Origin: Acanthochlamys bracteata | Taxonomy: Eukaryota > Streptophyta > Magnoliopsida > Pandanales > Velloziaceae | Reading direction: 5' to 3' | Length of the DNA: 64,000 nt | Assembly: GCA_019914995.1 (NCBI GenBank) | Contig: CM034139.1 | Span: 3,636,461 to 3,700,460, forward strand | In this document: piece by piece, positions 11,601 through 24,500 of the stretch | Layout of the letters: each line of letters opens with the position of its first letter | How positions within the stretch are numbered: position 1 is the first letter of the stretch | Made by a program: the position numbers and the translations under genes | The notes under the pieces: generated by a model | The model's database searches: none | The model's input: the letters and a program-made list of their open reading frames with translations, nothing else | Told to the model about the DNA's origin: nothing

Positions 11601-13060
11601 ATGACTGCTGGCATTGGCAGATCCAGACTTGATATCACTAGCTTTTTGAATTTGAACAATAGCTCACATTTTCTAAGGGTCATTGATGGGTAGTATTTAT
11701 GCTCTGCTGGCATTAGTAGAGGGACGTTGAAGGCAAATGCATTTGATTTTAAACCTAGGGATTGAGGGTGCTAGATGCCTTGCTGCTGTTGGGACACAAG
11801 AGTCTAGGAAGCATGCCTGCATTTGCGACAAGTCTTTGTCTTGCAGCCTCACTGCAATCATAAAGCACCATGTTTGAGTAGTTAGAAAAATAAACGATAT
11901 GCTGAACAGAGAGCTAAGTACCTGAACCGAGAGCAATTCATCAAATTCAAATGAAGAATGGGTAATTGCTAAGTACCTAACATTAGTTAACTATATAAAC
12001 AATACTAGTACTACCAATACGATTACGTAAGCAGTTAAAATACTAGAATGCAAAGTGGTACATTACACTAACAATCCTCATCAAGCAGAAATGGAGAAAA
12101 CCAACATAGCTATGTCATAGCGTACAACACGATTTTTCAATAACTCAATATCATACAATATTTAAAAGTTTCAAATAGAAACCTAATAGAAATTTATCAA
12201 TAGCAATTACTTTCTCATTCAAAGCACCTTGATTACTTACAGAAAACATAGATATAACATATTATGTTAAACACCATTACACAATAACTTAACATATCAT
12301 GTATGAACCAAATACAAAAATACTAATTAATACTTAAATCAAGCGAACCAGAAAATCCCTCTGGATGGATATGGTATGGAAAAAGTTAAGTCAAGCAAAT
12401 ATGCTCTGGTGTTGTTATGTCAAGACATGTCAATATGCCTCTGGTTTTGCCTCTGTTAAGCAAATGCTTGACTTAATTTCCAGACCAAATCCAACATATG
12501 AAAATGCCATTGGATGGATATGGTTTGGAAAATACAGAATACTAATAAAAAATTACGTCAAGCATACCAGAAACTTTCAGCTAACCAGAGGCATTTTTTG
12601 GTTTCCATAGACATAACAGAAGTAAATTTTTAAGCAAATAAAAAATAGCTAAACTAAGGGCATTTCCGGTTTCTATACACATAACAGAAGTAAAATAGAA
12701 CAAATTAAAGAAACACCAACAACTACACAAATAGCACCTCATTTTGTTCAAAAACATTCATCTCCGACGTCTCTCCAATTTCGATTGATTTAGAGTTTCA
12801 GCCCGATGCGCCGGCTAAGAAGATTTTATAAAATTGATGGCAGTAGGATGAACGACAGTGGAAGAATGATGCCAAAAAAGAAACTGGCACGACCAGTGCC
12901 GGGGACGAAAATGCCGATCACGGTTGAGGTGAAGATGATCACAAGAGCGGAGTAAACGGGTGAGAACAAGAAGAAATGAAAAGTTGAGTCCGACTGAGAA
13001 TATATATAACTTTATAATTTTGAGAGAAAAAAGCCGCCGCGGTGCTTATTGAAAAAGTAT
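11601..13060. other. Moderately complex non-coding region with local repeats
   Basis: Base composition is less extreme than on either side. On the minus strand a phase-compatible pair of short frames exists (11941-11922 and 11851-11755), giving 38 codons. This is too little to call a gene. At 12360-12700 there are imperfect direct repeats. The 12800-12980 segment is GC-richer, with a hydrophobic minus-strand frame lacking a start and a basic plus-strand frame. Neither is recognisable. Confidence 0.45.
12364..12700. repeat. Imperfect local direct repeats
   Basis: TGGATGGATATGGT followed by A/T and TGGAAAA occurs near 12364 and again near 12511. A second pair, GGTTTCYATAGACATAACAGAAG-like, occurs near 12599 and again near 12669 as GGTTTCTATACACATAACAG. 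The region looks like internally duplicated non-coding DNA. Any open frame across it follows from the repeats and is not a recognisable protein. Confidence 0.5.
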
Positions 13061-14890
13061 CAATCAGATACTTTTTTTTTTGGAAGAAAAAAGCTATTTA
13101 TATTGGGCAAAAGTTGTGAATGCCAAACGCTTAAAATATTATCGAGTGTTTTTTTTTACTAGAAAAAAAGCATTCCCAAATATGATGTATTTGTTAGATT
13201 TAAATTTTCTAATAAAAATCTAACTTCTCTCGTGGATGTACAGTTCCTTAACAGCAAAGTGCAATGATAATGCACGGAAGTATCATATATTGTTGGAACT
13301 ATTACGGAGGTGGTTGGGATTATCTATAAAAGGTATTTTTATAAAATAATAGATATTTTTATTTTATTTAAAAAAATTATTTTTTTATATAAAAAAATAA
13401 TAAAATAAAAAATTAATAAAATTTATGACAATAAGTTTTTATATTTTAAAATAGATTAAAAATTTTAAAAATATATAATTAAAAATTAAAAAAATTTCAG
13501 AAACGCAAATATAAACGCACTCTAATAGAATCTATGTTACATACACAAAAGGGGATAGTACGGAGTATATCTGACGAATATTTTGAAATTTTTTATATTA
13601 AAATAAATAAAAGTATTTATATAAAAATTATATTAAATATACTTTTTTATTTATTTATAAAATATTATAATAAACTTTTTAAAATGTGAGGCGGTGCTTT
13701 TCGGAAATGAAAAGCACCTCCGCATTATACATTTCGGTAGTGCATACTAAAAGTTATTTTTTAATTTTTTTTAATTTTATATTTTTTAATATATATTTTA
13801 TATATATTTAAAAATTTTATTTAAAAATTTAAATAACGTAAAAAAATAAAATCTTTTTATTATATATTTATATTTTAAAAAATTTTATTTTATAAGTAAT
13901 TTCAAACGCACACTCAGTGTAATCTCTGTTCGTGCATTATGCACCTCCCTGCCGTAGCTGTTTCTTGGTTGTATTGAAGTGAATTTTATAAAAATAATAT
14001 TTTTAGAAATGGGTTGAAATACCGAATCAAGTTTGTATATTTGACTATAATTTAAAAATAAATTTTTTTATCTAGTTATATTTAAGGTGATTATGAAAGT
14101 AAAGTTTTTTTAAAAAAAAAAGTAAATCCAAAAAAACTGTTACCTTCTAAACATAAGTTTGTCTAAAGATTTACATATACTTTTATTTAATTTTTTATGA
14201 CATATTTTAATTATATGAAAGTAAATTTTACGGAAGTCAATTTGGAAATATAACATCTAATAAAAAGTACAATCTATAAAAATAGAATTCAAAATATAAT
14301 TAAAATACTGATATAAAATTTAAAGTTAAATTTTAATAAATAAAATTGATATGAAAGTAAAAGTGAAATTTTAAAATACTAATTAAAATAAGTGAAGTAA
14401 CGAACTAAAACTTAAAAAAAAAGGAAGTGAAGTTATTTACTATTGAAATATGCCTGTAGTCAAACTAAAACAGCTAATATGACAAAAAACTTTGTTTTTA
14501 GGAGAGAAGAAGCTGAGACGGAATATTGATAACTTAATAAAATTGTTTTCCTTCAATATCTTCAAACGAAAATTATAAACAAGAAAAGAAAAAAAATCTC
14601 TTTAGTCAGTTCTCAACCAATCAGGTTGAGAAGTGAATCCTATTGAACCAACGTCTCCACCTCCTCATCCACCAAAAAAAAAAATTTTCTTTCTCATCAG
14701 AATTTTCATATCAATAAAACAATTTTTTCCCCTTTTTTTTTTTTTTTTTTTTTTTTTGCCATTGTTTACCAAAAATTGTATTTAAATTTTTTGGTTCAAT
14801 TTACTTTGCAATGATAAGGCGGTCCTTCTTCAGTCCTTCACACATAAGCCTCTGTGGACCTTATCAATCCAACACCTCAATTCATTTTTT
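13061..14890. other. AT-rich intergenic DNA upstream of the solanesyl diphosphate synthase gene
   Basis: No gene is visible. The segment at 13690-13950 contains a GC-rich self-complementary patch (GGCGGTGCTTTTC against GAAAAGCACCTCC) next to an AT-rich core like the MITE-like elements further right. A long poly(T) run lies at 14736-14757. Confidence 0.55.
14736..14757. repeat. Poly(T) tract
   Basis: An uninterrupted run of a little over 20 T residues follows CCCC. It could be the tail of an old retroposed sequence on the opposite strand or simple slippage. It lies in the upstream region of the solanesyl diphosphate synthase gene. Confidence 0.8.
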
Positions 14891-15127
14891 TCTATTTAAA
14901 TTTTCTCCCTCTCTCTTCTTCTTTCTCTCTACTCAACCTTAACTGTGAAATTATAACAAATCCAATCTTTCTTCAAACGAGATCACTCTAATTTATCAGC
15001 TGCAAGTAATTAAGAGATTCACGGTTCACAACTTCTTGTTGGTTAGCTATTGCTGAGAAGAAGAAGAAAAAGAAAAAGAAGAACTTCTTGGCTGAGCAAT
15101 TGGTTGATTGGTTTTTAGTGGCGAAAT
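14891..15127 (+). promoter_or_regulatory. Probable core promoter and 5' leader of the solanesyl diphosphate synthase gene
   Basis: A TATA-like TCTATTTAAA at 14891-14900 is followed by a pyrimidine-rich CTCCCTCTCTCTTCTTC patch of the kind that surrounds plant transcription starts. A leader rich in AAGAAG repeats then runs up to the ATG at 15128. The start site itself is inferred, not seen. Confidence 0.4.
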
Positions 15128-18100
15128 ATGTGGTCTTTGAGCTGTGCTCAGAGAGGAGCTGATCTTGTTCAGTGTGGCTGCTCGGTCAGCGGTAGTGGTA
15201 TCAATAGCAGGAGATGCAATAACCGGGTCGCCGGTAAACGCATGTTAGGTGTTCGATGCCGGGTCTCTTCGGCCCTCACACCTCCTTGTAATTGTTTTTT
15301 GACTAAAAGATTGATTTTTTAAAATTTAACCTTTATTGTTTTGTGCTAATCGGTGTTTTTGCTGTTGTTTTGTTACTTATGATAGCTGTGATTCTGGTTT
15401 TGCAGTGAATTTACAGACTGTGGCACCTCTTGTGAATGGAGAAACCTTGAAACGAGCTACTCCTACTACAGCTCCAATTTTGGTGTCATCCCTGCTGGAA
15501 GTAGTTGCAAATGACTTGCTGATGTTGAACAACAACCTCAAGTCGGTGAGTGCCATTTGTTATTTTGTTTTAGCTTTTACTCCTTTAGTCTTTGTGGTTT
15601 CTGGCCCCTCTTAAGGAAGGAAATTCTTTTCAAGAAGCAGGATTAAAGCAAGTAGGAAAGCGTTGCATTTTCAAATTCTTCCATTTTGATGTTTTCTTGC
15701 TTCTTGATAGAGCTTACAACAAATGAAAGCTAGAATAATTAAGCGCTTTAAAAACTAGCATGTCTCTGTTGTTATCATATGCATCTTTTCAGCTTTTGAT
15801 AAAGATGGAAATAGCTGCTATTAGAGCGGCTACTAAAACAAGCAGTTAGATGTTAACATGTGGGCGCCAGTGTTTGATAGCTGTGGTAGTAAATCCGGTA
15901 CATCTCTTTACTATTCCGTGAGTCATAAGATAAAGGATGAAATGTTATACAAGTTATTCATGGTGAACATTTTATATTGAATAACTAAGAGTTGCGAATC
16001 AACTGAATTGGCCTGAGTTCTTTTCCATTCTTGTTCCTCCATTTTCTGTCAGTTAACACAGATTCTCATCCTCTGTTGACATTTTCTACATACCAAGAAA
16101 ATATAACATGATGGTTTCAAGTCTTTCCTCAAATGCTAAATTGATTTTTAATTAGATTACAAAAATCAATATAGATTTCTTCTAGTGCTACTTAGAGTGT
16201 TTTCCTCTGGAAGTGTCTAAGGTAATTTATGTCTACCTTAGCTAATGCATTCACTTGACAAACTAATTTGGTCTTAAACATGAAGTGCATATTGCGACTA
16301 GTGAACTTTTGCTCATGAACTTGATTTTTGTTTGGGGGGTACATCTTTAGCAACAAATATTGAGATTTCAAGAGGTGACAAATATCTGATTTCAGAAATA
16401 TCATTTACCTGAACCAATATTAAATTCTGATGCAATATTTTGCAGTAGATTTCTGATTTACTTTTTGGTAGATTGTTGGTGCAGAGAACCCAGTTTTAAT
16501 ATCTGCAGCAGAGCAGATATTTGGAGCTGGTGGAAAGAGACTACGGCCTGCACTTGTTTTCCTAGTCTCTAGGGCCACTTGTCAGATAGCTTGTCTGAAG
16601 TAAGTATTACCAAATTTATGAAATAAACTCTATCAGCTAATACAATTTTGTGATTCAATTGTGCAATTGCAATACAGGGAACTAACTCCAAGACATCAGC
16701 GTTTAGCTGAGATAATTGAGTTGATTCATACTGCAAGTTTGGTACATGATGATGTTCTAGATGATAGTAATATGCGAAGAGGTACAGCTTATTCTTAATG
16801 TTTTAGGAAAATCTTGATATACTTGCATGGCTGAAAAGAAGGGATCAGGCTTGCTGGCATGCATATTTTCCTTTTGGTTCTAATCTTTTAGTACTCTAGA
16901 TTGTAGGGTCTGTACTTTCCTTAGTTAAGTGTGCTTGTTTACCAGGAAAAAGAATTTTATTCTCTAATGCTCTAAGACTGGGAGAGACTAGTGCATAATT
17001 TAGGGGTTTATTTGATACCGGTCCATTACCAGACTGATCAAAAGGATATAAAAAGAAGGGATGACAGCGGACATCTATTATATTATTTTATAAATGTAAA
17101 CCTGAAATACTAGTTGGATCTAAAAGAATACAGAAGTTCATTTGTTGACTCATGAAGCAATGGTATAACAAGCAGGTATAAAAGAGAAAAAATGGCAGCT
17201 GTAGCTTTCAAGACTTGATTTGTCAATTGCATTCTATTATGTTATAGGTTGTCGTTCTCCAACTCTGATGCAAGTTAAAACAGGACAAATGTAAAGACGT
17301 TTAGTAGCATGAAACGTCAGAGTTTTTGTTGAGCCTTCAATCCATCAGCGTTGTTTCCATGTTGATTGACAACTGAACAAGCAAGGATTGCTACATTAAG
17401 TATCACTAAATACAAGGCCTGTTTAGTTCGTATATACCTTGCTTAGGCATCATGTAGGAAATCTTTGACCAGATTTAGGCACGCCTTGATACAATATTAT
17501 GATCCTTTCACAAGTAAAGCAGATATGACTAGAGAAGGAACATGAGTTCCATGAAATTGCATAAAAATCCTGTATTCTAAATGGTGCAAGCTGCATTTCT
17601 TTTCAACAAAGTCTTCGAGATTTAAACTGTTTCTTATGGAATTTCATCAACAACCTTTAGAAGGTCTTGTTGGACATGCTTCTATGTCATGACATGGTTC
17701 AACTGTTTCCTTACGACCTTATAGCCAAACACAAAGAAATACCTAAGGAACTCATGCCCAACCAAGAAAAAAGAAAACATACACGTACAGACCTGGATAT
17801 GTGATCTCCCACCTTGAAGAAAATTGTTATAAAACTGTTCACCATTTTTCCATCAAAGGTTGTTCACTGTGTGCTGCAGTTATTTGAGTATTTTACTGGT
17901 CTACTGTTGAGGTGCTCAAATCTGGGAACTTGATTGATAGTAATTTTAGCATTTAATGAAGCTGTCTAATTGTGAATTATAAAATGGTTATGAAAATGAT
18001 TACCTCTTGTATATGAAGGAAATGATAATTTGAAGTTATTCAGTGCCTTCTTTTATTCAGCTAGGATCCAACTTTTGGTTTTTGAATGCAGGGAAGGAAA

Positions 18101-18843
18101 CGATTCATCAGCTCTATGGAACAAGAGTTGCTGTTCTTGCTGGAGACTTCATGTTTGCACAGTCTTCTTGGTACCTTGCAAATCTGGAAAATATTGAAGT
18201 CATTAAACTCATCAGCCAAGTATGCGCAACTATCCTGGCTCTTCATTACCTTTTCTGTTATATAAAAGTGTATCTTAAAATTATTTTATTGCAGGTTATA
18301 AAAGATTTTGCCAGTGGTGAAATTCAGCAAGCATCAAGCCTTTTTGATTGTGATGCCACCCTTGAAGACTATTTACTCAAGAGTTACTACAAGACTGCTT
18401 CTTTAATTGCAGCGAGTGCCAAATCTGCAGCCATATTTAGTGGTGTTGGAAGGAGCATATGTGAACAGATGTATGAGTATGGAAAAAACCTTGGTCTTTC
18501 TTTCCAGGTTGTGGATGACATCTTGGATTTCACCCAATCTGCAGAACAACTTGGTAAACCTACTGGTAGTGACCTGGCAAAAGGGAACCTAACAGCTCCA
18601 GTGATCTATGCGTTGGAGAAGGAACCAAAGTTACGGGAAATTATTGATACTGAATTTAGTGATGATGGATCTTTGGATATTGCAATGGAGCTGATTCACA
18701 AATGTGGTGGAGTTGAGAGGGCACGTGAGCTTGCAAGAGACATGGCTAATTTGGCTGTTAAGAACCTTCAATGTCTTCCTCCGAGCGACTTCAAATCCTC
18801 ACTTGAAGGGATGGTGAAGTACAATCTGGAAAGGATATCATGA
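15128..18843 (+). CDS. SPS: Solanesyl diphosphate synthase, probably plastid-targeted (polyprenyl synthase family)
   Basis: Six coding exons: 15128-15287 (donor uncertain), 15406-15545, 16472-16599, 16678-16781, 18092-18219 and 18295-18843. They give about 402 residues. The enzyme adds isopentenyl units to make the C45 chain used for plastoquinone or ubiquinone. The first Asp-rich motif DDVLD follows IHTASLVH near residue 167, and the second, DDILD, follows GLSFQVV near 294. [19 protein letters not shown] and [13 protein letters not shown] are typical of plant solanesyl synthases. Ala at -5 before the first motif fits a long-chain product. The C-terminus YNLERIS matches the family. Exon 1 has the Ser/Arg/Cys-rich composition of a transit peptide. 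Three donors in exon 1 (15234, 15249, 15288) all keep phase with exon 2, so the N-terminus is uncertain between about 384 and 402 residues. Intron 4 is long (1.3 kb). The gene appears intact. Confidence 0.93.
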
Positions 18844-20902
18844 ACAGTAATATTGTAGGGTTCGGCATATTCCCAGTGTTTCGAGAAAACTCATTCTTGA
18901 AGAAAGAATTGGATCAACCAGATCCTTGTCCGTATAACTTGTCGAGAAACAGAAGTTCAGGTGCAGACTGGATTTATGTAAAAATCATTCTGTAGGATGG
19001 ATACTATGTATCATTGTTTATACAGCTCCATACTAGTGAAAACAACTTTCCTATACAGTTATACATTCGAAGTTCATTCCTTTGTAAACATTCAACCATG
19101 AATGTGGTACTTCTAAAATGCGAATCACCTTCCACGCTTCTGTTTTGTATTTTGAATACTCCATAGCAATACAAAACATAATTTGGTTCAGATTTTGAAA
19201 GAGTTTCCTATTTTGCTTTTCGCTTTTCTTGATCTCAGTCCTTCAGTGTAGTATGCTGGTTTGCATTTTACTACCGTGTTGCGTGAATGGTTGTAACAGC
19301 AACAGAGTTGGTTTTTTACCTGTTAAGAAACCAAACATGGCCATCTTGTATAATGCAAAATTGACAGGCTACATAATATCAGCAACCTGCATCTGATACA
19401 ACCATCGTAGTGATTCATAATGGCTCAACTGGTCAGTCTGACAAATTGATAGTACCAACAATGCTGTTATGTTGCATTAAAATCCACATAAAAATGAATT
19501 GTTTAAGATCAAGTTTTCAAGCAAGGATCGATCCATCGCACACCACGTAGCTGAAACAGACGGCTGAGATATCTGATATAATGCCATATTGCAGGACCTG
19601 ACTGAACATCTGGTTCAACAGAAACCACACATAGAATAATAAACAGCATCTGCCTCTTGCATTCCTAAAAACTAAGGTTCAAAAAAGAATATAAAAAAAA
19701 GTTGCTAATGAATGCAGTCCTCATGCAGACATTAAATTTCTGGCCGCTCGTGGATCGTGATCCAAGAAACATGGTCCTCTGAAAAACTCATTCCTTTTTT
19801 CGAAGCTATATATGCTTGCCCATTTCTGAACCTAGTAGGAATATCATACAGATGAAATTAATAACAGAGAAAAAATTGTTTGTCATGACATTTAAGCTAG
19901 CTCATGCACTGTATATGGGTAGTACACGATCTGTCCGGCCGGTAGAAGGCAAAGCACCGGGTTATGGACAACGGACAAAACACACATGGGAGCATTTTGA
20001 ACGCCCACGCCGATGCCCATATGCTTGGCAGGCACAGAGGCCAGATAAGTCAAACAAAAGAGACCTACTTCATAGTTCGTACTAACAACAACCAAATTAA
20101 TTTCCAAGTTCAACTTGAACATTGATCATGGCTACTGAGCAATTATCAGTCAGAGCACGCGGCTGGATAGCTCGTGCGATCGAGCACATGAAGAAGATAA
20201 TAGGAAAGGCAAGCGCCAGCAGGCCGCGACCGAGATGAGCGCTTCATGTGAGGGCATGTGCACGCATATGGCTGTTACATTTACATTTTACATCCAAAAA
20301 AAAACAATTGTTGTTTGGGTGCTTATCGATTGAGTTCTACTAAATGCATTGCAGGGCTCGATGAGAGAATCCAGGTTATGTTGTTTTCTTTTTAAAAAAA
20401 CAAAATTAAAGCATAACGAAAAGAAAAAAATAATCTATTTGTTAAATTTCAATAATTTCTGGAGTTGGTGATGTTAAAATATACGTATTTCATTATGTGC
20501 AAATTATGAGAAAATATAAAGAGATCGTTTGGCTATCTATTTCAAGTACTTTTCAAAGATATAAACAAATTATACGTTATAGAATTTTTATAAATATCTA
20601 TATTTTCTATTAATTTTTTGAGCTAAACAATAACTAATTTATTTTTCAAAAAAATTACACAAACAATTGCTTTAAAAGAAATTATCTTATTTTAAACAAT
20701 CTCAAATGATTTTTAAGTAATTTCAAAAGCATATGCCTCTTGCTTTTACAACTTAAAAAGGCATGTACTATTTCTCTCAAAACTCACTTTTAAATACAAT
20801 CAAATACAAAAAGTTAATTTCAAATTTACTTTCAAATACAATTGAACATTTGATTCACTTCTCAACATACTTTTCTATAAAAAAAAATTTAGTTTTCAAA
20901 AT
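18844..20902. other. 3' region of the solanesyl synthase gene and intergenic DNA
   Basis: Roughly the first 300 bases are probably the 3' untranslated region. A GC-richer island at 19900-20270 contains overlapping open frames on both strands. One is a minus-strand frame with a signal-peptide-like LLALAFPIIFFMCSIARA but no start codon. Another is cysteine-rich. Neither is recognisable or intact. The last 500 bases are AT-rich and form the insertion site of the copia element. Confidence 0.5.
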
Positions 20903-21431
20903 TGTTAGAAATAGCGAGTGTGTTCGGTTGTCGATACACGCAGCAGAAATATAAACACACTAAAGGATCTTGCGTAAGCAATATGAGAATTAAGAAAAGA
21001 GCAAAACAAACACAAAGACAAGAGATTTACGTAGAAAAAAACGAGAAAAATTCCACGGAAAGATAAACTAGCCTTTAAAAAAATCACTAGCTCAAAGCAA
21101 TTACAAACTCTTGTTTTACACTTTAAGTGGAACTTCTAACTAGAATACTTTGCTTCTATCTCTCACACTTGATGTTGTGAATGGTATAATTGATGCTTCA
21201 AACAAGTACTTCTTACCCATATATATAGTGTGCCAAAAAGACTCTTAAATTTCTAAACCTTCCCATTAATTGAGTCCTTTGACTTTCCATCTTTTATTAG
21301 ATGCTTCAACTTCTTTAACCTTCCAATTTTATGGGTGGTATTTTATCTTCCTTAATCTTTTAGCATTCCAACATGAATGCATATTTAATTTGTTAACCAC
21401 TAATTTATATAGTGCTTTACAATGTCTAACA
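20903..21431 (-). repeat. 3' LTR of the copia element
   Basis: It begins TGTTAGAAAT and ends TGTCTAACA on the plus strand, giving perfect 6-bp inverted ends (TGTTAG/CTAACA). It aligns end to end with the copy at 25582-26110 and has the same length, with scattered substitutions. It lies downstream of the RNase H region, so it is the 3' LTR for a minus-strand element. Confidence 0.93.
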
Positions 21432-21443
21432 AATCTCCTACTT
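21432..21443 (-). other. Polypurine tract
   Basis: Read on the minus strand, AAGTAGGAGATT sits directly against the TGTTAG start of the 3' LTR. This is where second-strand synthesis is primed in LTR elements. It is purine-rich but imperfect, consistent with an old copy. Confidence 0.6.
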
Positions 21444-21570
21444 AAAGACACTTTGTAAATTGCAATCCAAGAATAACAAGAAATCGATACGTAAGTGTCA
21501 AAATTCAATAACACTGAAAATAGATACGACTGAGAGGAGCAGGGCTAGCACGCATGCTAGCTGACTTTCT

Positions 21571-24500
21571 TTACCTCATACGTTGTCTATCTTTCCTCGG
21601 TTCCATTGCTATTTTGAAGTGATTTCCTTTCGGCTTTCTTGTCACATCTAATATTATTCTCCATTGTGATTCCATACAGAGATCTAAAAAAAAAAAAATT
21701 TCAATGGTTACCACCTTAGTTAAGGCATCCGCAAGGTTCCCTTTGCTAGGAATCTTGAGCATATCAATGCTTCCACTGGAAACCACCTCCTGTACATAAT
21801 GATACTGAATATCTATGTGTTTTGTTCTGGAATGAAGTGTTGGGTTTCTTGCAAGATGCAATACACTTAGACTATCACAAAACAGATATAGAGTCTCATA
21901 TTTTTGCCAAGTTCTTCCAATAATCTCTTCATCTAAATCCCTTCTTTGCATGTCTGTGTTGCTGCCATATACTCAGCTTTCGTTGTAGACAGAGCTACCA
22001 CAGACTGCAGTTTAGAACACCAACTGACAGCACCACCTGTAAGAATAAACACATAACTAGAGGTGGATTTCCTCCTATCCAAATCACCTGCGTAGTTTGC
22101 ATCAACAAATCCTTTGACAATAAAATCAAATCCTCTGTAACACAATGCAGTATTCAAAATTTCTTTCATATACCGAATGATCCTTTTTACCGCCTTCTAA
22201 TACTCAATGCCAGGACATGCCATGAATCTACTTACCACTCCCACTGAATGTGCAATGCAGACCGAGTGTAAATCATGACATACATTAGGCTTCCCACTGC
22301 TGATGCATATGGTACCCGAGATATCTCTATCCTCTCTTGCTCCTGGTTAGGGGATAACAAAGAGAATAATTTGAGACTAATAGAGAGTGGAGTAGACATC
22401 GGCTTACCACCATATATGTTGAACCGCTGCAACACTTTCCTCAGATAGCTAGCCTGAGACAGCCGAATCTCTCTATTGTCTCTATCTCACCATATCTGCA
22501 TCCTTAGGATTCTATTTCTCGGCCCCAAGTCCTTGGTATCGAATTCACTAGCCAGTTGAGCTTTCAATTGTTGGATGCGATCTATGCTTGGCCTGCTACA
22601 AGCATATCATCCACATACAGCAGCAAGATGACAAACTCACCTCCCTCAAATTTCTTGATGTACACACAAGAGTCCGAGACAAACTTGTTGTATCCAAAGC
22701 TCCTGATATAAGAATCAAATCTCTTAAACCAACACCGCGGTGCTTGCTTAAGCCTATAAAGAGATTTGGCCAACCGACAAACCAGATCTTTCCTGTCTTT
22801 CACGGCAAAACCTTCTGGCTGGACCATATATATATCTTATCTTCGAGCTCTCCGTGCAAGAACGCCGTCTTCACATCGAGCTGTTCAAGATGGAGATCCG
22901 ATGATGCACACAATGCTAAGACCACAAAATAGTTGTCAAACGTACAACTGGAGAGAAGATTTCGTCAAAGTCGATCCCTTCCTTTTGTGCGTAGCCTTTC
23001 ACCACCAACCGAGCACGATACCGTTCTACTTAATCATTGCTGTCTCGCTTGATCTTGTAGATCCATTTATTTACAATAGCCTTACGGCATTGGGGCAGAG
23101 GTACCAGCTCCCATGTCTTATTTTTATGAAACGCCTCAAGCTCTTCCTGCATAGCTTCCATCCACAGAGATGCATTTGGACTCTCCAGCGCTTCTTTGAG
23201 AGAAGATGACTCTCCTTCCTCTGTGAATAAGCAATATACAGATTGAGGTGACTCTATAAAATAGTTCTCACACCTTTCAGGTGTTTTTCTTTTGCGAGTT
23301 GAACGCCTAAGGGACGTAGGCCTGGAAACTCCATCCTTTTCTCCAGAATAGGATCGTCTTTTTCATCATTCTCCTTCAAGTACCGATGTGGTCATCACTG
23401 GGAGTGATGCCTCCTTTTCCCTTGCATCATCGCCATCAGTCACTGTTTGCAGCTCGTCCTCCGTAAAGATGACATTCCTGCTGAAGATAACTTTATGGGC
23501 AGTAGGATCCCATAAACGATACCCCAAAATATCTTCAGCATATCTCAAGAATAGGCATCTTCTTGACTTTGGATCCAGTTTGGTTCTTTCCTGGGCATTA
23601 TACATCACATACACTGGACAACAAAAAATATACAGACGAGAATAATCAACAGTAGCACCAGTCCACAATTCCATTGGAATTTTCAAATTAATGGCAGTAG
23701 AAGAAATACGGTTTAACACATAGCAAGCAGTTTTGACTGCTTCTGCCCAAAAAGTATGTGGCAGACAAGCCCCTTGTAGCATAGCACGTACCTACTCAGC
23801 TAGTGTTCGATTGAATCGCTCAGCTATTCCATTCTACTGAGGCGTGTAAGCCACCGTTGACTGCCTTTTTATCCTGTCTTGTGCCAAAAAAGTAACAAAC
23901 TCCGCACTGTTGTATTCTCTATCATTGTCCGATCTAAGGCACTTGATCCTGCTGCTGGAATCAAGTTCCACCCAGGCTTTGAAGAACTTGAACACCTCAA
24001 AAACTTCCGACTTCCTTCGGATTGGAAACACCCAACTTCTCTTGGAAAAATCATCAATAACTGAAATAAAATATTTAGCACCACCAAGAGATAATTGCGG
24101 TGACTCCCACACATCCAAGTGAACCAAGTCAAGTTTATCTTTGGCTCTGAAAACTGATCTCCCAAACTTTGCCTGGTGCTACTTACCGATGACACATTTC
24201 TCGCAGAATGGTAACTTTACGTCGGATAATCCTGGCAAGAGCTTCCGATCACTGAGGATTTTCAAACCACGTTTCGAGATATGCCCTAATTTCAGGTGCC
24301 ACACTCGCGTGATATCCTCAATGTTGCTTGATGCAACACAAGCTTCTCCATGCGTTAGTGTCACCCCACGCACCTTATATAGGTTTGAGTCAATCTTTTC
24401 AGCTTCCAAGATTTTCTGCCCGTCTTTAATGACCTCCATAATCCCGCTTCCAACACGAGTTTTGCAGTTTAGGTCATCCAGTTGTCCTAAAGACAATAAA

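Noticed and set aside
12830-12975. Hydrophobic minus-strand frame (VYSALVIIFTSTVIGIF...) like a membrane protein
   Set aside because: There is no start codon and a stop lies shortly upstream. It is only about 50 codons, and a basic plus-strand frame covers the same bases. No family was recognised.
19890-20270. Overlapping frames on both strands, one cysteine-rich and one with a signal-peptide-like run
   Set aside because: The segments are in different frames, lack starts and have stops between them. I could not place them in GASA, embryo-specific or other small secreted families.
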